Assembly: GCF_000972845.2 (NCBI RefSeq)
Contig: NC_040018.1
Coordinates: 15,101,157-15,165,156, forward strand
Length of the DNA: 64,000 nt
Direction: 5' to 3'
Source: Larimichthys crocea
Lineage: Eukaryota > Chordata > Actinopteri > Sciaenidae
Below the pieces are notes generated by a model. The model was not told where the DNA came from. It saw only the letters and a list, made by a program, of their open reading frames with translations, and did no database searches. The translations under genes and the position numbers were made by a program. Of this stretch, positions 1-9,974 are shown one piece after another; within the stretch, counting starts at the first letter, position 1, and each line of letters starts with the position of its first letter.

Positions 1-2187
1 AGCAACCTGTGATACATTAGTAACAGAAGATTTTAAAGAAAAAAATAATGATGATGATGATGATACAGCCTATAGCTTTATGCTACAATAAACATTAATT
101 TAATAATCATTTCTTCTTATTCTCTGCTCCTCAAACTAACAAACCAGTTTGAACATACTTCTGTTCAGCACTGAGCTGCATTCCATAAGAAAAAAAAAAG
201 AAAAAAAAGATAGAAATTAGAAATATGTCAGTGTGTGGCTTTTAGGTATTTTTAAGTTTTTAGAGTTGTAATGAACAATGACCATATATCAAGCTTTGGC
301 TAAACACATGCTCTAACACTGGTGGGTTTTGGTCTTTTTAGGGATTTGTAGACAAAATAAAAAGATAGATCAATACCAGAATTCTCTCAACAGAGTGAAA
401 TCTCTCAAATTTACACGAGCAACTGAATTTCATTTGGATCACATAGAATTACATGAAAGATGCTTGAATATTATATATCATAAATAGTTATGATCACTTA
501 TCACTTAATATCTCTCTTATCTCTAAACTTGTGCATGGGGCACCAATGGCACCCTTACAGCAAATTTAAAAATGATTCAGACTAGATTTAACTCGATCAA
601 TCCATGTGCTTTAACCTGTAAGCAGTGTCTGTGCACGTCCTGTAGTGGGCACTCTGCACTTGCAGTCTGCTGATCTCTCCCTCTCCGAGTCGGGGTCTCC
701 TGTTTGGATCAGCGTGAGAAATAATGCGCGTCTCCGAACGCTGGCGGTTTTCGAGGGCCCTGCGAAGGGCTTTGATTTGTTGCTCCAGCCCTTCCACCCG
801 ATCTGGCTCCCGCTTGCAGTTGACTGTTGCCCTGTTTTGAATGTTTCTGGCCCTTGTGGCGTAGTTTAGTGTGTTCAGACTCTCATCAAAGTCTGAGGAG
901 GATGGGCTGATGCAGGCAATCATGAGTGTCTTTGAATTCCCTCCCAAAGAGTCTTTTAGGATCCTAGGTGAGAAAAGGGGTTATATAAATTAAACCAAAC
1001 TGGCATTAAATTGTATGGCAAAGTATCTCATGAACGTATTAGAAATGTACCTTGTGATTTTTGAATCTCTGTATGGTATGTGAGAGCCTTTCCTCTTGGG
1101 GTCACCCAGTGCCCCAATGACATTTCCCAGAGCCAGAAGGCCGCTGTTAATCTGAATACTCTCTTTAAGTCTCTCTCCGGTGTTCCCTGTCCTTAGGATG
1201 CGCTCAGACCCTGCCAAGTCGACAAAGTGGAACTTGGAAGACAACATTTGTGGTCCAGAACTTGTAGCAGTCCCATAAAGGCGAGAGCTTCCCCGACGCT
1301 GGTCCATATACACGGTAAAGATAGTGTGTGACCGGCTGGAGTTTAGATTCATCTGGGTTGCGCCAGTGTGCCTGGCTGTGTTTCCTGACTCGAGTAAACT
1401 CAACACCTCATCGAGACCCTCCACTTCACACTCCTTTACGCCACACAAAACTATGAAATCAATAGATGGAAAAACATTAAATGCATATAAATACATACAT
1501 AAAGTAAAATTAAGTTATATCACAACCAGAGAAACATGTTTAAGACTAATTAGGCTGCCAATTCCATACCAATGTTGCCTTTATCCTCCCGGATGTGGAT
1601 GTCCTTGCTGGCCGTCTCCACCTCCAGTAAGTCCTTGAATTCCTCTTTATAGACCTCCAGATAGGAGACTCGGACTGAGAAGTCTGTGAGATCATTTTCA
1701 TCTAACAGCTTGAAGATATCTGCAACAGCCCTGGGGATGATACCCTGCTCCTCATCTCTAAAGGAGCCTACAAATTTAAACACATTTAGAACATTTGTAA
1801 TTGTGCAGGATAAACCGAAATGACAATGAAATAAAGGATAAAATAAAATAACTTACAGATATTAGCCTCTCCAATGGTGTATGTCTTGCCCGAGCCTGTC
1901 TGCCCATAGGCAAAGACCGTAGCATTGAACCCTTGAAAGAATGCATCTATAAGTGGTGCGACAGACACCGAATAAACCTCCTCTTGACAGCAAGTTTCTT
2001 CAAATAGGTAGTCACATAGGAAGTGTCTGTCGTGACCCAGCGTAACCTGGTGCAGCTCTGAGTCTACGGTGATGCAGCTCTCGTGGCAGTGTAGAAGCTC
2101 TTTAGGCAGCAGGGGACGCACTCGAACAGCCACTTGCACTGCAGAATAATCCCCTCTGCCTTGGCCACCGGGCACTTTGGGAGACAT
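1..2187 (-). CDS. kif7: kif7, kinesin family member 7, 5' coding exons (copy A, intact, partial at left edge)
   Basis: Coding exons on the minus strand: 1857-2187 (start ATG), 1570-1767, 1051-1450, 616-963, and the first bases of exon 5 at 1-6. All junctions are GT-AG and the phases join without a break, giving about 425 residues. Seen: N-terminal [10 protein letters not shown] (residues 21-30), P-loop GQTGSGKT (95-102), HTGAT followed by NLNSSRSH (switch I), DLAGSER (switch II), [13 protein letters not shown], then [19 protein letters not shown] and the start of the post-motor region. The blocks [20 protein letters not shown] and [10 protein letters not shown] match vertebrate KIF7 rather than KIF27 or conventional kinesin. 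Family knowledge: KIF7 is a largely immotile kinesin at the primary-cilium tip that organises Gli/Sufu in Hedgehog signalling. The rest of the gene (coiled coil, C-terminus) should lie left of this window. A second damaged copy of these exons lies at 5655-7203. Confidence 0.93.
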
Positions 2188-2250
2188 TCCTTCTGCGCTG
2201 GTAGAGCTCCTCTGTGTTCCTCTGCTATGTATGGATCATTTCGGGGGCCA
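2188..2250 (-). other. kif7: kif7 probable 5'UTR part of first coding exon
   Basis: On the minus strand a pyrimidine-rich stretch (tttccatcccttccag) ends with AG at 2251-2252. This would place the 5' edge of the first coding exon at 2250, 63 bases before the ATG at 2185-2187. Inferred from the splice signal only; transcript data would decide. Confidence 0.4.
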
Positions 2251-3581
2251 CTGGAAGGGATGGAAATCATCCGTCACCAAAAGTTTTTTTTACTGTCTGG
2301 CTGGCTGAAAGATGCAATATAGGCCATAAGTGAACATAATCGATTACTTGATTTCCCAGTGACGGCAGCTCAAGCACACTTTTTTTTTTGTGTACAATTT
2401 CTGCCACATTTTCACTTTAAGCTAAAACCGGAGAGGTGGATATGGATACATTTATACTTTGATAATGCAATAAGTCGTGATGTTTTTGTAATAAAAGAGA
2501 CTATTCTGGAAAGTTAGATAAAACTCACAGAAATCTTTACTACGAGGGAACGTTTGATTTCAGCTCATCAAAGGTAAATTGAGGTTCTTCATCACACTGA
2601 TGTAAATAACACAAAAGAAAACAGGGTTGCCATGAAGCTCAGCCTGTTTATTGATTTGCCAACAATGGCCTGGAGATAATAAAGAGACAGCTGCCTCTTC
2701 GTCTCACAGTTTATCATCCTGCCCCGGGCTACAATAAATAACGCTTCACTCGCCCTTGTTTTTGATCAAGCTTACAGTTTATGCATGCATAGTTTTAGAC
2801 CTAATGGAAGTTGTGTTTTCTTTCTTTGTGACAATTTAAAAGGGCACAAAGCATGTGGACAGTGCAGCTGAAGAACAAGAATAGCAGCTGTCACAATGTT
2901 TTCATTATGTTAATGCAAATCAACACATCGTGGAGCTGCTTCGTGTTAGAAAACAGATCTGACACACAGAGTTGGTAATATGTGACTTTACAGCAAGTAT
3001 GCACAAACAATTGGTTCAAACTTTATCATAAAAAAGCTTCAGTGATGGCTTATTTACTTCATTTCAAACACAGACCTTTTAAAAGTTACAAACTTTGGCT
3101 CATTTGAAACATCAAATTTATCGACTTGACTAAAAACTGCAGCTTATGAAGTAACGCTGCGTTACTCTCAGTAAAGTGAGACAACGTGGATCAAGTTCAT
3201 GAAAACCTTCCTAACTCTGACGTAAGTTCATGATTGTACACAGCTTTTTAAAACACACCATGCGACTGTGAAGTTATTTTGATGTTAGCAGGCTGGTTAG
3301 CCAGCCCCCGTTACCACCGTCAAACAAAGTAAACGGTCCCGTTATCCATCCAAGAAAATCATGTCGGATTTTTCTAACTTTTTCCATAACAAGAAACTTC
3401 CCAACTTTTCACTCACACACTAGTTTGGTCGCATGTTTTCCCCAGATAACCTCGGCTAAGCTAGAGTTAGCCAGTTAGCCAGCAGTCCGAACAACAAAAC
3501 CAAAACATGAGGATGAGGCTGGATGATCAGACAACACGCACTGAGCGATCATAACCACGAACATAAGCTGACATAACTTAC

Positions 3582-3767
3582 TTTAATGTGGCACAAGTTG
3601 GACCATGGACTCAGGATAACACTGGAGTGTTTTTTTTTTTTGGAGAATGGAAGTTGAGGGGCAGCCCGGGGGAGGAGGAGGAGGAGCCCGGGAAGTTTGG
3701 GCTGAGATCTGGGTGTGGTCTGAGGGAAGCATCATGGCTGAGAGGCCGCCTGCAGACCTGCAGAGTT
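3582..3767 (-). other. Candidate kif7 non-coding first exon / promoter-proximal GC-rich block (copy A)
   Basis: A GC-rich island in an AT-rich setting. On the minus strand it ends in a consensus donor (gtaagt, plus-strand acttac at 3576-3581). The equivalent block in copy B starts at 8574 with the same donor. Position about 1.4 kb upstream of the kif7 ATG suits a 5'UTR exon. No core promoter motif was recognised. It abuts the TTA microsatellite at 3768. Confidence 0.3.
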
Positions 3768-3812
3768 TATTATTATTATTATTAGTAGTAGTAGTATTAG
3801 TATTAGTATTAG

Positions 3813-3868
<56 letters not shown>

Positions 3869-3893
3869 GTAGTAGTAGTAGTAGTATTGATGT
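3768..3893. repeat. Compound TTA/TTAG/TTATCA microsatellite (copy A)
   Basis: Runs of tta, tag, attagt and attatc units in tandem. The left kif7 copy and its duplicate stop matching inside this tract (copy B counterpart 8760-9030), which makes it a likely assembly break point. Confidence 0.95.
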
Positions 3894-3919
3894 ATTAACA
3901 TCTAAACAGCATTTTAGTA

Positions 3920-4090
3920 CTTGAGCATTTATAACATTTATCTATAACAATGCATCAGATTTTATATATAGAATGATCACATGTTTTGTGTGTAAAATCT
4001 CTAATGTAACTATAAGTAACCAAGTATCTGATAAGTGTAGTGAAGAAAATTGTACAATACAATATTTGCCACTGACATGTAACAGAGTTT
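3920..4090 (-). repeat. Dispersed teleost repeat fragment cut by the gap
   Basis: The sequence around aacaatgcatcagatttta, atcacatgttttgtgtgtaa and gtacaatacaatatttgcc resembles a short non-autonomous element common in percomorph genomes. The same family is recognisable in the other orientation near 24010-24260. Its right end is lost in the N gap. Family membership is from memory, not a search. Confidence 0.45.
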
Positions 4091-4096
4091 AAGTAT

Positions 4097-4106
4097 NNNN
4101 NNNNNN
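4097..4106. other. Assembly gap (10 N)
   Basis: Ten consecutive N. It separates the clean kif7 copy A from the sequence that starts kif7 exons 7 to 1 again. The size is probably a placeholder. Confidence 0.99.
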
Positions 4107-4206
4107 AAAATGGTACACTGCAACTTTAGCATATGCTCATCCTATAAAAGATAACTTTTGACTTCACACACTTCCACAGGCTGAACCAACTCTGCTGGCT
4201 GGTTAC

Positions 4207-7203
4207 CTGTCTGTATGTGCCTCCATTCTGACTGTGCTGCATGGAGCCCATAGGGGCCGTGTGTGGCCGCGATCTCAAGTTAAGGCCCAGGCCCATCAGC
4301 CCCGGAGTAGACAGATGACACTGCAGCTCTGCTATTAAGTCCGTTGCTCCTGCAGCTTATCGCTCTGAGACAGGGGGGAAGTAATCAAATAAGTAACATG
4401 TCATGTAAAGTAACAAATCTGTGTAATATAAGTTGACACCGCTTGGGGAGGGGACGATCACTCTGTTTCCAATCTGGCTCATATTACTGCAGCTCAGCTT
4501 GGTTAGCCCTGCTGTGACAATTCACAGTAAATATGAACTGAGAACACGCACTAATGGAAGACACATATTAGAATTTCACTGCTCATACCTGCTGTTTGTT
4601 CTCTCATAGCGTCCTCTGAGCTGCTAAAAAGTCTGTGTTCTCGCTCTCCAACCTCTGGATCTGTGCTTGAAGTGGGCAATACTGTCCTCTTTCTCTGCAT
4701 CTTTCTCACTTTCATGTTCGTGGCTCCATCTCTCGTCCACAGCCTCTGCATCCTGGGTAATTTTAAACACAAATAAAATGCAGCACATTATGCCTAAAAT
4801 CCCTGAATTTTACACGAAAGAATTTGTTCGCTTCAGGTGTGGAAAAGAGACACACCTGGTTCCTTACAGAAGGCCTTCCTCTCCTTAATGCCACACTGTC
4901 CTCGGTGGAGCTGTTCTCGATACCGCTGTCTGGTCCTGAGGCAGTGGTCAGTCCGCTTCGTTCCTCCTCCACGGAGCACAGCCCCTCCTTCACTCTCAGA
5001 CTCTGTTCTGCAGTCAGAGCCCCTTCGCTCTGCAGCTCCCGCAGCAACCTGTGATACATTAGTAACAGAAGATTTTAAAGAAAAAAATAATGATGATGAT
5101 GTACGCCACTAGCTTTTGCTACAATAAACATAATTTAATAATCATTTCTTCTTATTCTCTGCTCCTCAACTAACAACCAGTTTGAACATACTTTGTTCAG
5201 CACTGAGCTGCATTCCATAAGAAAAAAAAAAAAAAAAAAGATAGAAATTAGAAATATGTCAGTGTGTGGCTTTTAGGTATTTTTAAGTTTTTAGAGTTGT
5301 AATGAACAATGACCATATATCAACTTTGGCTAAACACAGCTCTAACACTGGTGGGTTTTGGTCTTTTTAGGGATTTGTAGACAAAATAAAAAAGTAGATC
5401 AATACCAGAATTCTCTCAACAGAGTGAAATCTCTCAAATTTACACGAGCAACTGAATTTCATTTGGATCACATAGAATTAATGAAAGATGCTTGAATATT
5501 ATATATTCATAAATAGTTATGATCACTTATCACTTAATATCTCTATTTTAGTTTTTATATTGTGAACTTGTGCATGGGGCACCAATGGCACCCTTACAGC
5601 AAATTTAAAAATGATTCAGACTAGATTTAACTCGATCAATCCATGTGCTTTAACCTGTAAGCCAGTGTCTGTGCACGTCCCTGTAGTGGGCACTCTGCAC
5701 TTGCAGTCTGCTGATCTCTCCCTCTCCGAGTCGGGGTCTCCTGTTTGGATCAGCGTGAGAAATAATGCGCGTCTCCGAACGCTTGCGGTTTTCGAGGGCC
5801 CTGCGAAGGGCGCTTGATTTGTTGCTCCAGCCCTTCCACCCGATCTGGCTCCCGCTTGCAGTTGACTGTTGCCCTGTTCTGATGGTCTGGCCCTTGTGGC
5901 GTAGTTTAGTGTGTTCAGACTCTCATCAAATCTGAGGAGGATGGGCTGATGCAGGCAATCATGAGTGTCTTTGAATTCCCTCCCAAAGAGTCTTTAGGAT
6001 CCTAGGTGAGAAAGGTTATATAAATAAACCAAACTGGCATTAAATTGTAGGCAAAGTATCTCCATGAACGTATTAGAATGTACCTTGTGATTTTTGAATC
6101 TCTGTATGGTATGTGGAAGCCTTTCCTCTTGGGGTCACCCAGTGCCCCAATGACATTTCCAGAGCCAGAAGGCCGCTGTTAATCTGAATACTCTCTTAAG
6201 TCTCTCTCCGGTGTTCCCTGTCCTTGGATGCGCTCAGACCCTGCCAGGTCGACAAAGTGAACTTGGAAGACAACATTTGTGGTCCAGAACTTGTAGCAGT
6301 CCCATAAAGGCGAGAGCTTCCCCGACGCTGGTCCATATACACGGTAAAGATAGTGTGTGACCGGCTGGAGTTTAGATTCATCTGGGTTTCGCCAGTGTGC
6401 CTGGCTGTGTTTCCTGACTCGAGTAAACTCAAACCTCATCGAGACCCTCCCCTTCACACTCCTTTACGCCACACAAAAAACTTGAATCAATAGATGGAAA
6501 AACACTTAAATGCATATAATACATACATAAAGTAAAAAAATTAAGTTATATCACAACCACAGGAAACTGTTTAAGACTTATTGGCTGCCAATTCCATACC
6601 AATGTTGCCTTATCCTCCCGGATGTGGATGTCCTTGCTGCCGTCTCCACCTCCAGTAAGTCCTTGAATTCCTCTTTATAGACCTCCAGTAGGAGACTCGG
6701 ACTGAGAAGTCTGTGAGTCATTTTCATCTAACAGCTTGAATATCTGCAACAGCCCTGGGGATGATACCCTGCTCCTCATCTCTAAAGGAGCCTACAATTA
6801 AACACCATTTAGAACATTTGTAATTGTGCAGGATAAACCGAAATGACAATGAATAAAGGATAAAATAAAATAACTTACAGATATTAGCCTCTCCCTGGTG
6901 TATGTCTTGCCCAGCCTGTCTGCCCATAGGCAAAGACCGTAGCATTGAACCCTTGAAAGAATGCATCTATAAGTGGGCGCGACAGACACCGAATAAACCT
7001 CCTCTTGACAGCAAGTTTCTTCAAATAGGTAGTCACATAGGAAGTGTCTGTCGTGACCCAGCGTAACCTGTGCAGCTCTGGTCTACGGTGATGCAGCTCT
7101 CGTGGCAGTGTAGAAGCTCTTTAGGCAGCAGGGGACGCCTCGAACGCCACTTGCACTGCAGAATAATCCCCTCTGCCTTGGCCACCGGCACTTTGGGAGA
7201 CAT
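4207..7203 (-). pseudogene. kif7: kif7 second copy of exons 1-4 plus exons 5-7, frameshifted; probable assembly duplicate
   Basis: Minus-strand exons: 6879-7203 (exon 1), 6600-6791 (2), 6084-6480 (3), 5655-6001 (4), 4856-5048 (5), 4589-4752 (6), 4207-4364 (7). Exons 1-4 repeat copy A but measure 325, 192, 397 and 347 bp against 331, 198, 400 and 348 bp, so none keeps frame. Exon 5 reads cleanly (LLRELQSEGA to GPDSGIENSS, ending RNQ). Exon 6 needs at least two frame changes to read QIQRLESENTDFLAA then EDAM. Exon 7 needs one to read DLIAELQCHLSTPGL and RPHTAPMGSM. Splice sites are preserved throughout. Scattered small indels in introns and exons alike, next to an N gap, point to an uncorrected consensus. 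A true decayed tandem copy is possible but less likely. Exons 5-7 are probably the real continuation of the gene. Confidence 0.85.
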
Positions 7204-8759
7204 TCCTTCTGCGCTGGTAGAGCTCCTCTGTGTTCCTCGCTATGTATGGATCATTTCGGGGCCACTGGAAGGATGGAAATCATCCGTCACCAAAAGTTTT
7301 TTTTACTGTCTGGCTGGCTGAAAGATGCAATATAGGCCATAAGTGAACATAATCGATTACTTGATTTCCCAGTGACGGCAGCTCAGCACACTTTTTTTTT
7401 TTTTGTACAATTTCTGCCACATTTCACTTTAAGCTAAAACCGGAGAGGTGGATATGGATAATTTATACTTTGATAATGCAATAAGTCGTGATGTTTTTGT
7501 AATAAAAGAGACTATTCTGGAAAGTTAGATAAAACTCACAGAAATCTTTACTACGGGAACGTTTGATTTCAGCTCATCAAAGGTAAATTGGGTTCTTCAT
7601 CACACTGATGTAATAACACAAAAGAAAAACAGTGTTGCCATGAAGCTCCGCTGTTTATTGATTTGCCAACAATGGCCTGGAGATAATAAAGAGACAGCTG
7701 CCTCTTCGTCTCACAGTTTATCATCCTGCCCCGAGCACAATAAATAACGCTTCACTCGCCCTTGTTTTTGTCAAGCTTACAGTTTATGCATGCCATGTTT
7801 TAGACCTAATGGAAGTTGTGTTTTTCTTTCTTTATGACAATTTAAAAGGGCACCAGCATGTGGACAGTGCAGCTGAGAACAAGAATAGCAGCTGTCACAA
7901 TGTTTTCATTATGTTAATGCAATCAACACATCGTGGAGCTGCTTCGTGTTAGAAAACAGATCTGACACACAGAGTTGGTAATATGTGACTTTACAGCAGT
8001 ATGCACAAACAATTGGTTCAAACTTTATCATAAAAAAGCTTCAGTGATGGCTTATTTACTTCATTTCAAACACAGACCTTTTAAATTAAAATGGTCATTA
8101 CATCAAATTTATCGACTTGACTAAAAACTGCAGCTTATGAAGTAACGCTGCGTTACTCTCAGTAAAGTGAGAACAACGTGGATCAAGTTTATGAAAACCT
8201 TCCTAACTCTGACGTAGTTCATGATTGTACACAGCTTTTTAAAAACACACCATGCGACTGTGAACTTATTTTGATGTTAGCAGGCTGGTTAGCCAGCCCC
8301 CGTTACCACCGTCAAACAAAGTAAACGGTCCCGTTATCTCATCCAAGAAAATCATGTCGGATTTTTCTAACTTTTTCCAAACAAGAAACTTCCCAACTTT
8401 TCACTCACACACTGTTTTGTCGCATGTTTTCCCCAGATAACCTCGGCTAAGCTAGAGTTAGCCAGTTAGCCAGCAGTCCGAACAACAAAAAACCAAAACA
8501 TGAGGATGAGGCTGGATGATCAGACAACACGCACTGAGCGATCATAACCACGACATAAGCTGACATAACTTACTTTAATGTGGCACAAGTTGGACCATGG
8601 ACTCAGGATAACACTGGAGTGTTTTTTTTTTTTTTTGGAGAATGGAAGTTGAGGGGCAGCCCGGGGGAGGAGGAGGAGGAGCCCGGGAAGTTTGGGCTGA
8701 GATCTGGGTGTGGTCTGAGGGAAGCATCATGGCTGAGAGGCCGCCTGCAGACCTGCAGA

Positions 8760-9030
8760 GTTTATTATTATTATTATTAGTAGTAGTAGTGTAGTGTATT
8801 AGTATTAGTATTATCATTATCTTATCATTATTTTATTATCAATTATTATTATTCTTAACATATTATTTTATTATTTTATTTTATTATTTTATTATTATAG
8901 TATTAGTAGTAGTATATTATTGTATTATCAATATCATATCTTATATTATTATCAAATTATTATTATTTAATTATTCTTATTATTATTATTATTATTATTA
9001 TTTATTATTCATTATATTATATTTATTACT
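8760..9030. repeat. Expanded TTA-type microsatellite (copy B)
   Basis: Long imperfect array of tta/ttat/tatta units. It is about twice as long and far noisier than the copy A tract at 3768-3893, as expected where consensus quality is poor or alleles differ. Downstream sequence no longer matches copy A. Confidence 0.9.
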
Positions 9031-9289
9031 AATAATGACGCTCATATTGAACTCGTTAGCTGATATTTCTTTCTTTCTTTTTTTTTGTCAATTAACTAAT
9101 TAATGGATTCACTAACTCACTAGTTGTTCACTGTACTTGAATATAGTATTGAATATTTTACCTTTTAAAAAATATATATTTTATGATTTCTTCAAATAAA
9201 AGCAGTGTAAATTTAACAGTGCTAAGTGTGCTTGGTGTCAGAGGATGAGATGAAAGTCTGTGCACCTTCCTTCTGCACAGGAAACTCCA

Positions 9290-9974
9290 GGAATGATGTT
9301 CAAGCCATTTCTATCTCAGAAGGATCTGGAGGCAGTCATCCATGCTTTTATTACTTCCCGGTTAGATTATTGCAATTCCCTCTACATAAGGCTAACTGAC
9401 TCCACCCTTTCTAGACTCCAAATGGTGCAAAATGCTGCTGCAAGACTTTTAACTGGTTCAAAAAAGAGACACCACATCACCCCAATCCTGGCACACTTAC
9501 ACTGGTAGCCAGTGAAATTTAGAGTTAATTTTAAGATTCTATTATTTGTTTACAAAGCCCTAAATGGTTTAGCTCCCCAATATATTTCTGATCTCTTAGT
9601 TCCATATCCTGCCCCCAGATCTCTCAGGTCATCATCACATCGGCTCCTCTCAGTCCCCAATTCGCGCCTAAAAACTAAAGGCGACCGTGCCTTTTCTGTA
9701 GCTGCCCCCAAGCTCTGGAATAGCCTACCCCATAACATAAAGGCCTCCCCCACTATTGATATTTTCAAATCCAGTTTAAAGTCTTACCTCTATGATCTTG
9801 CTTTTAGCTGAGTCTGAGGCCGCACTATTAAGAATCTTGTCTACTTTGTTATTCATTTTTCTTTTGTTTTGTTTTGTCGTTTTTCATTTCCGCCCTGATT
9901 GTAAAGCACTTTGGGTCAACTTCTGTTGTTTTTAAATGTGCTCTATAAATAAAATTGACTTGACTTGACTTGAC
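9290..9974 (+). mobile_element. L2-type LINE 3' end: reverse transcriptase C-terminus plus 3' tail
   Basis: One frame from about 9290 to 9811 reads FLSQKDLEAVIHAF, SRLDYCNSLY, VQNAAARLLTGSKKR, HITPIL, YKALNGLAPQY, RAFSVAAPKLWNSLP and SLKSYLYDLAF, the typical C-terminal end of L2/Maui-type non-LTR reverse transcriptases. The frame is interrupted only by TAG at 9509-9511, where the family has Leu (LHW-L-PV). The 3'UTR carries GTAAAGCACTTTGGGT and an AAATGTGCTCTATAAATAAA-like end, followed by TTGAC repeats (about 9955-9974) as the 3' microsatellite tail. It is 5'-truncated, as most LINE insertions are, and cannot be autonomous. Confidence 0.9.

Noticed and set aside
4207..7203. A functional second kif7 paralogue
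   Set aside because: All duplicated exons are frameshifted, introns are near-identical to copy A, and the copy adjoins an N gap; an assembly artefact is simpler.
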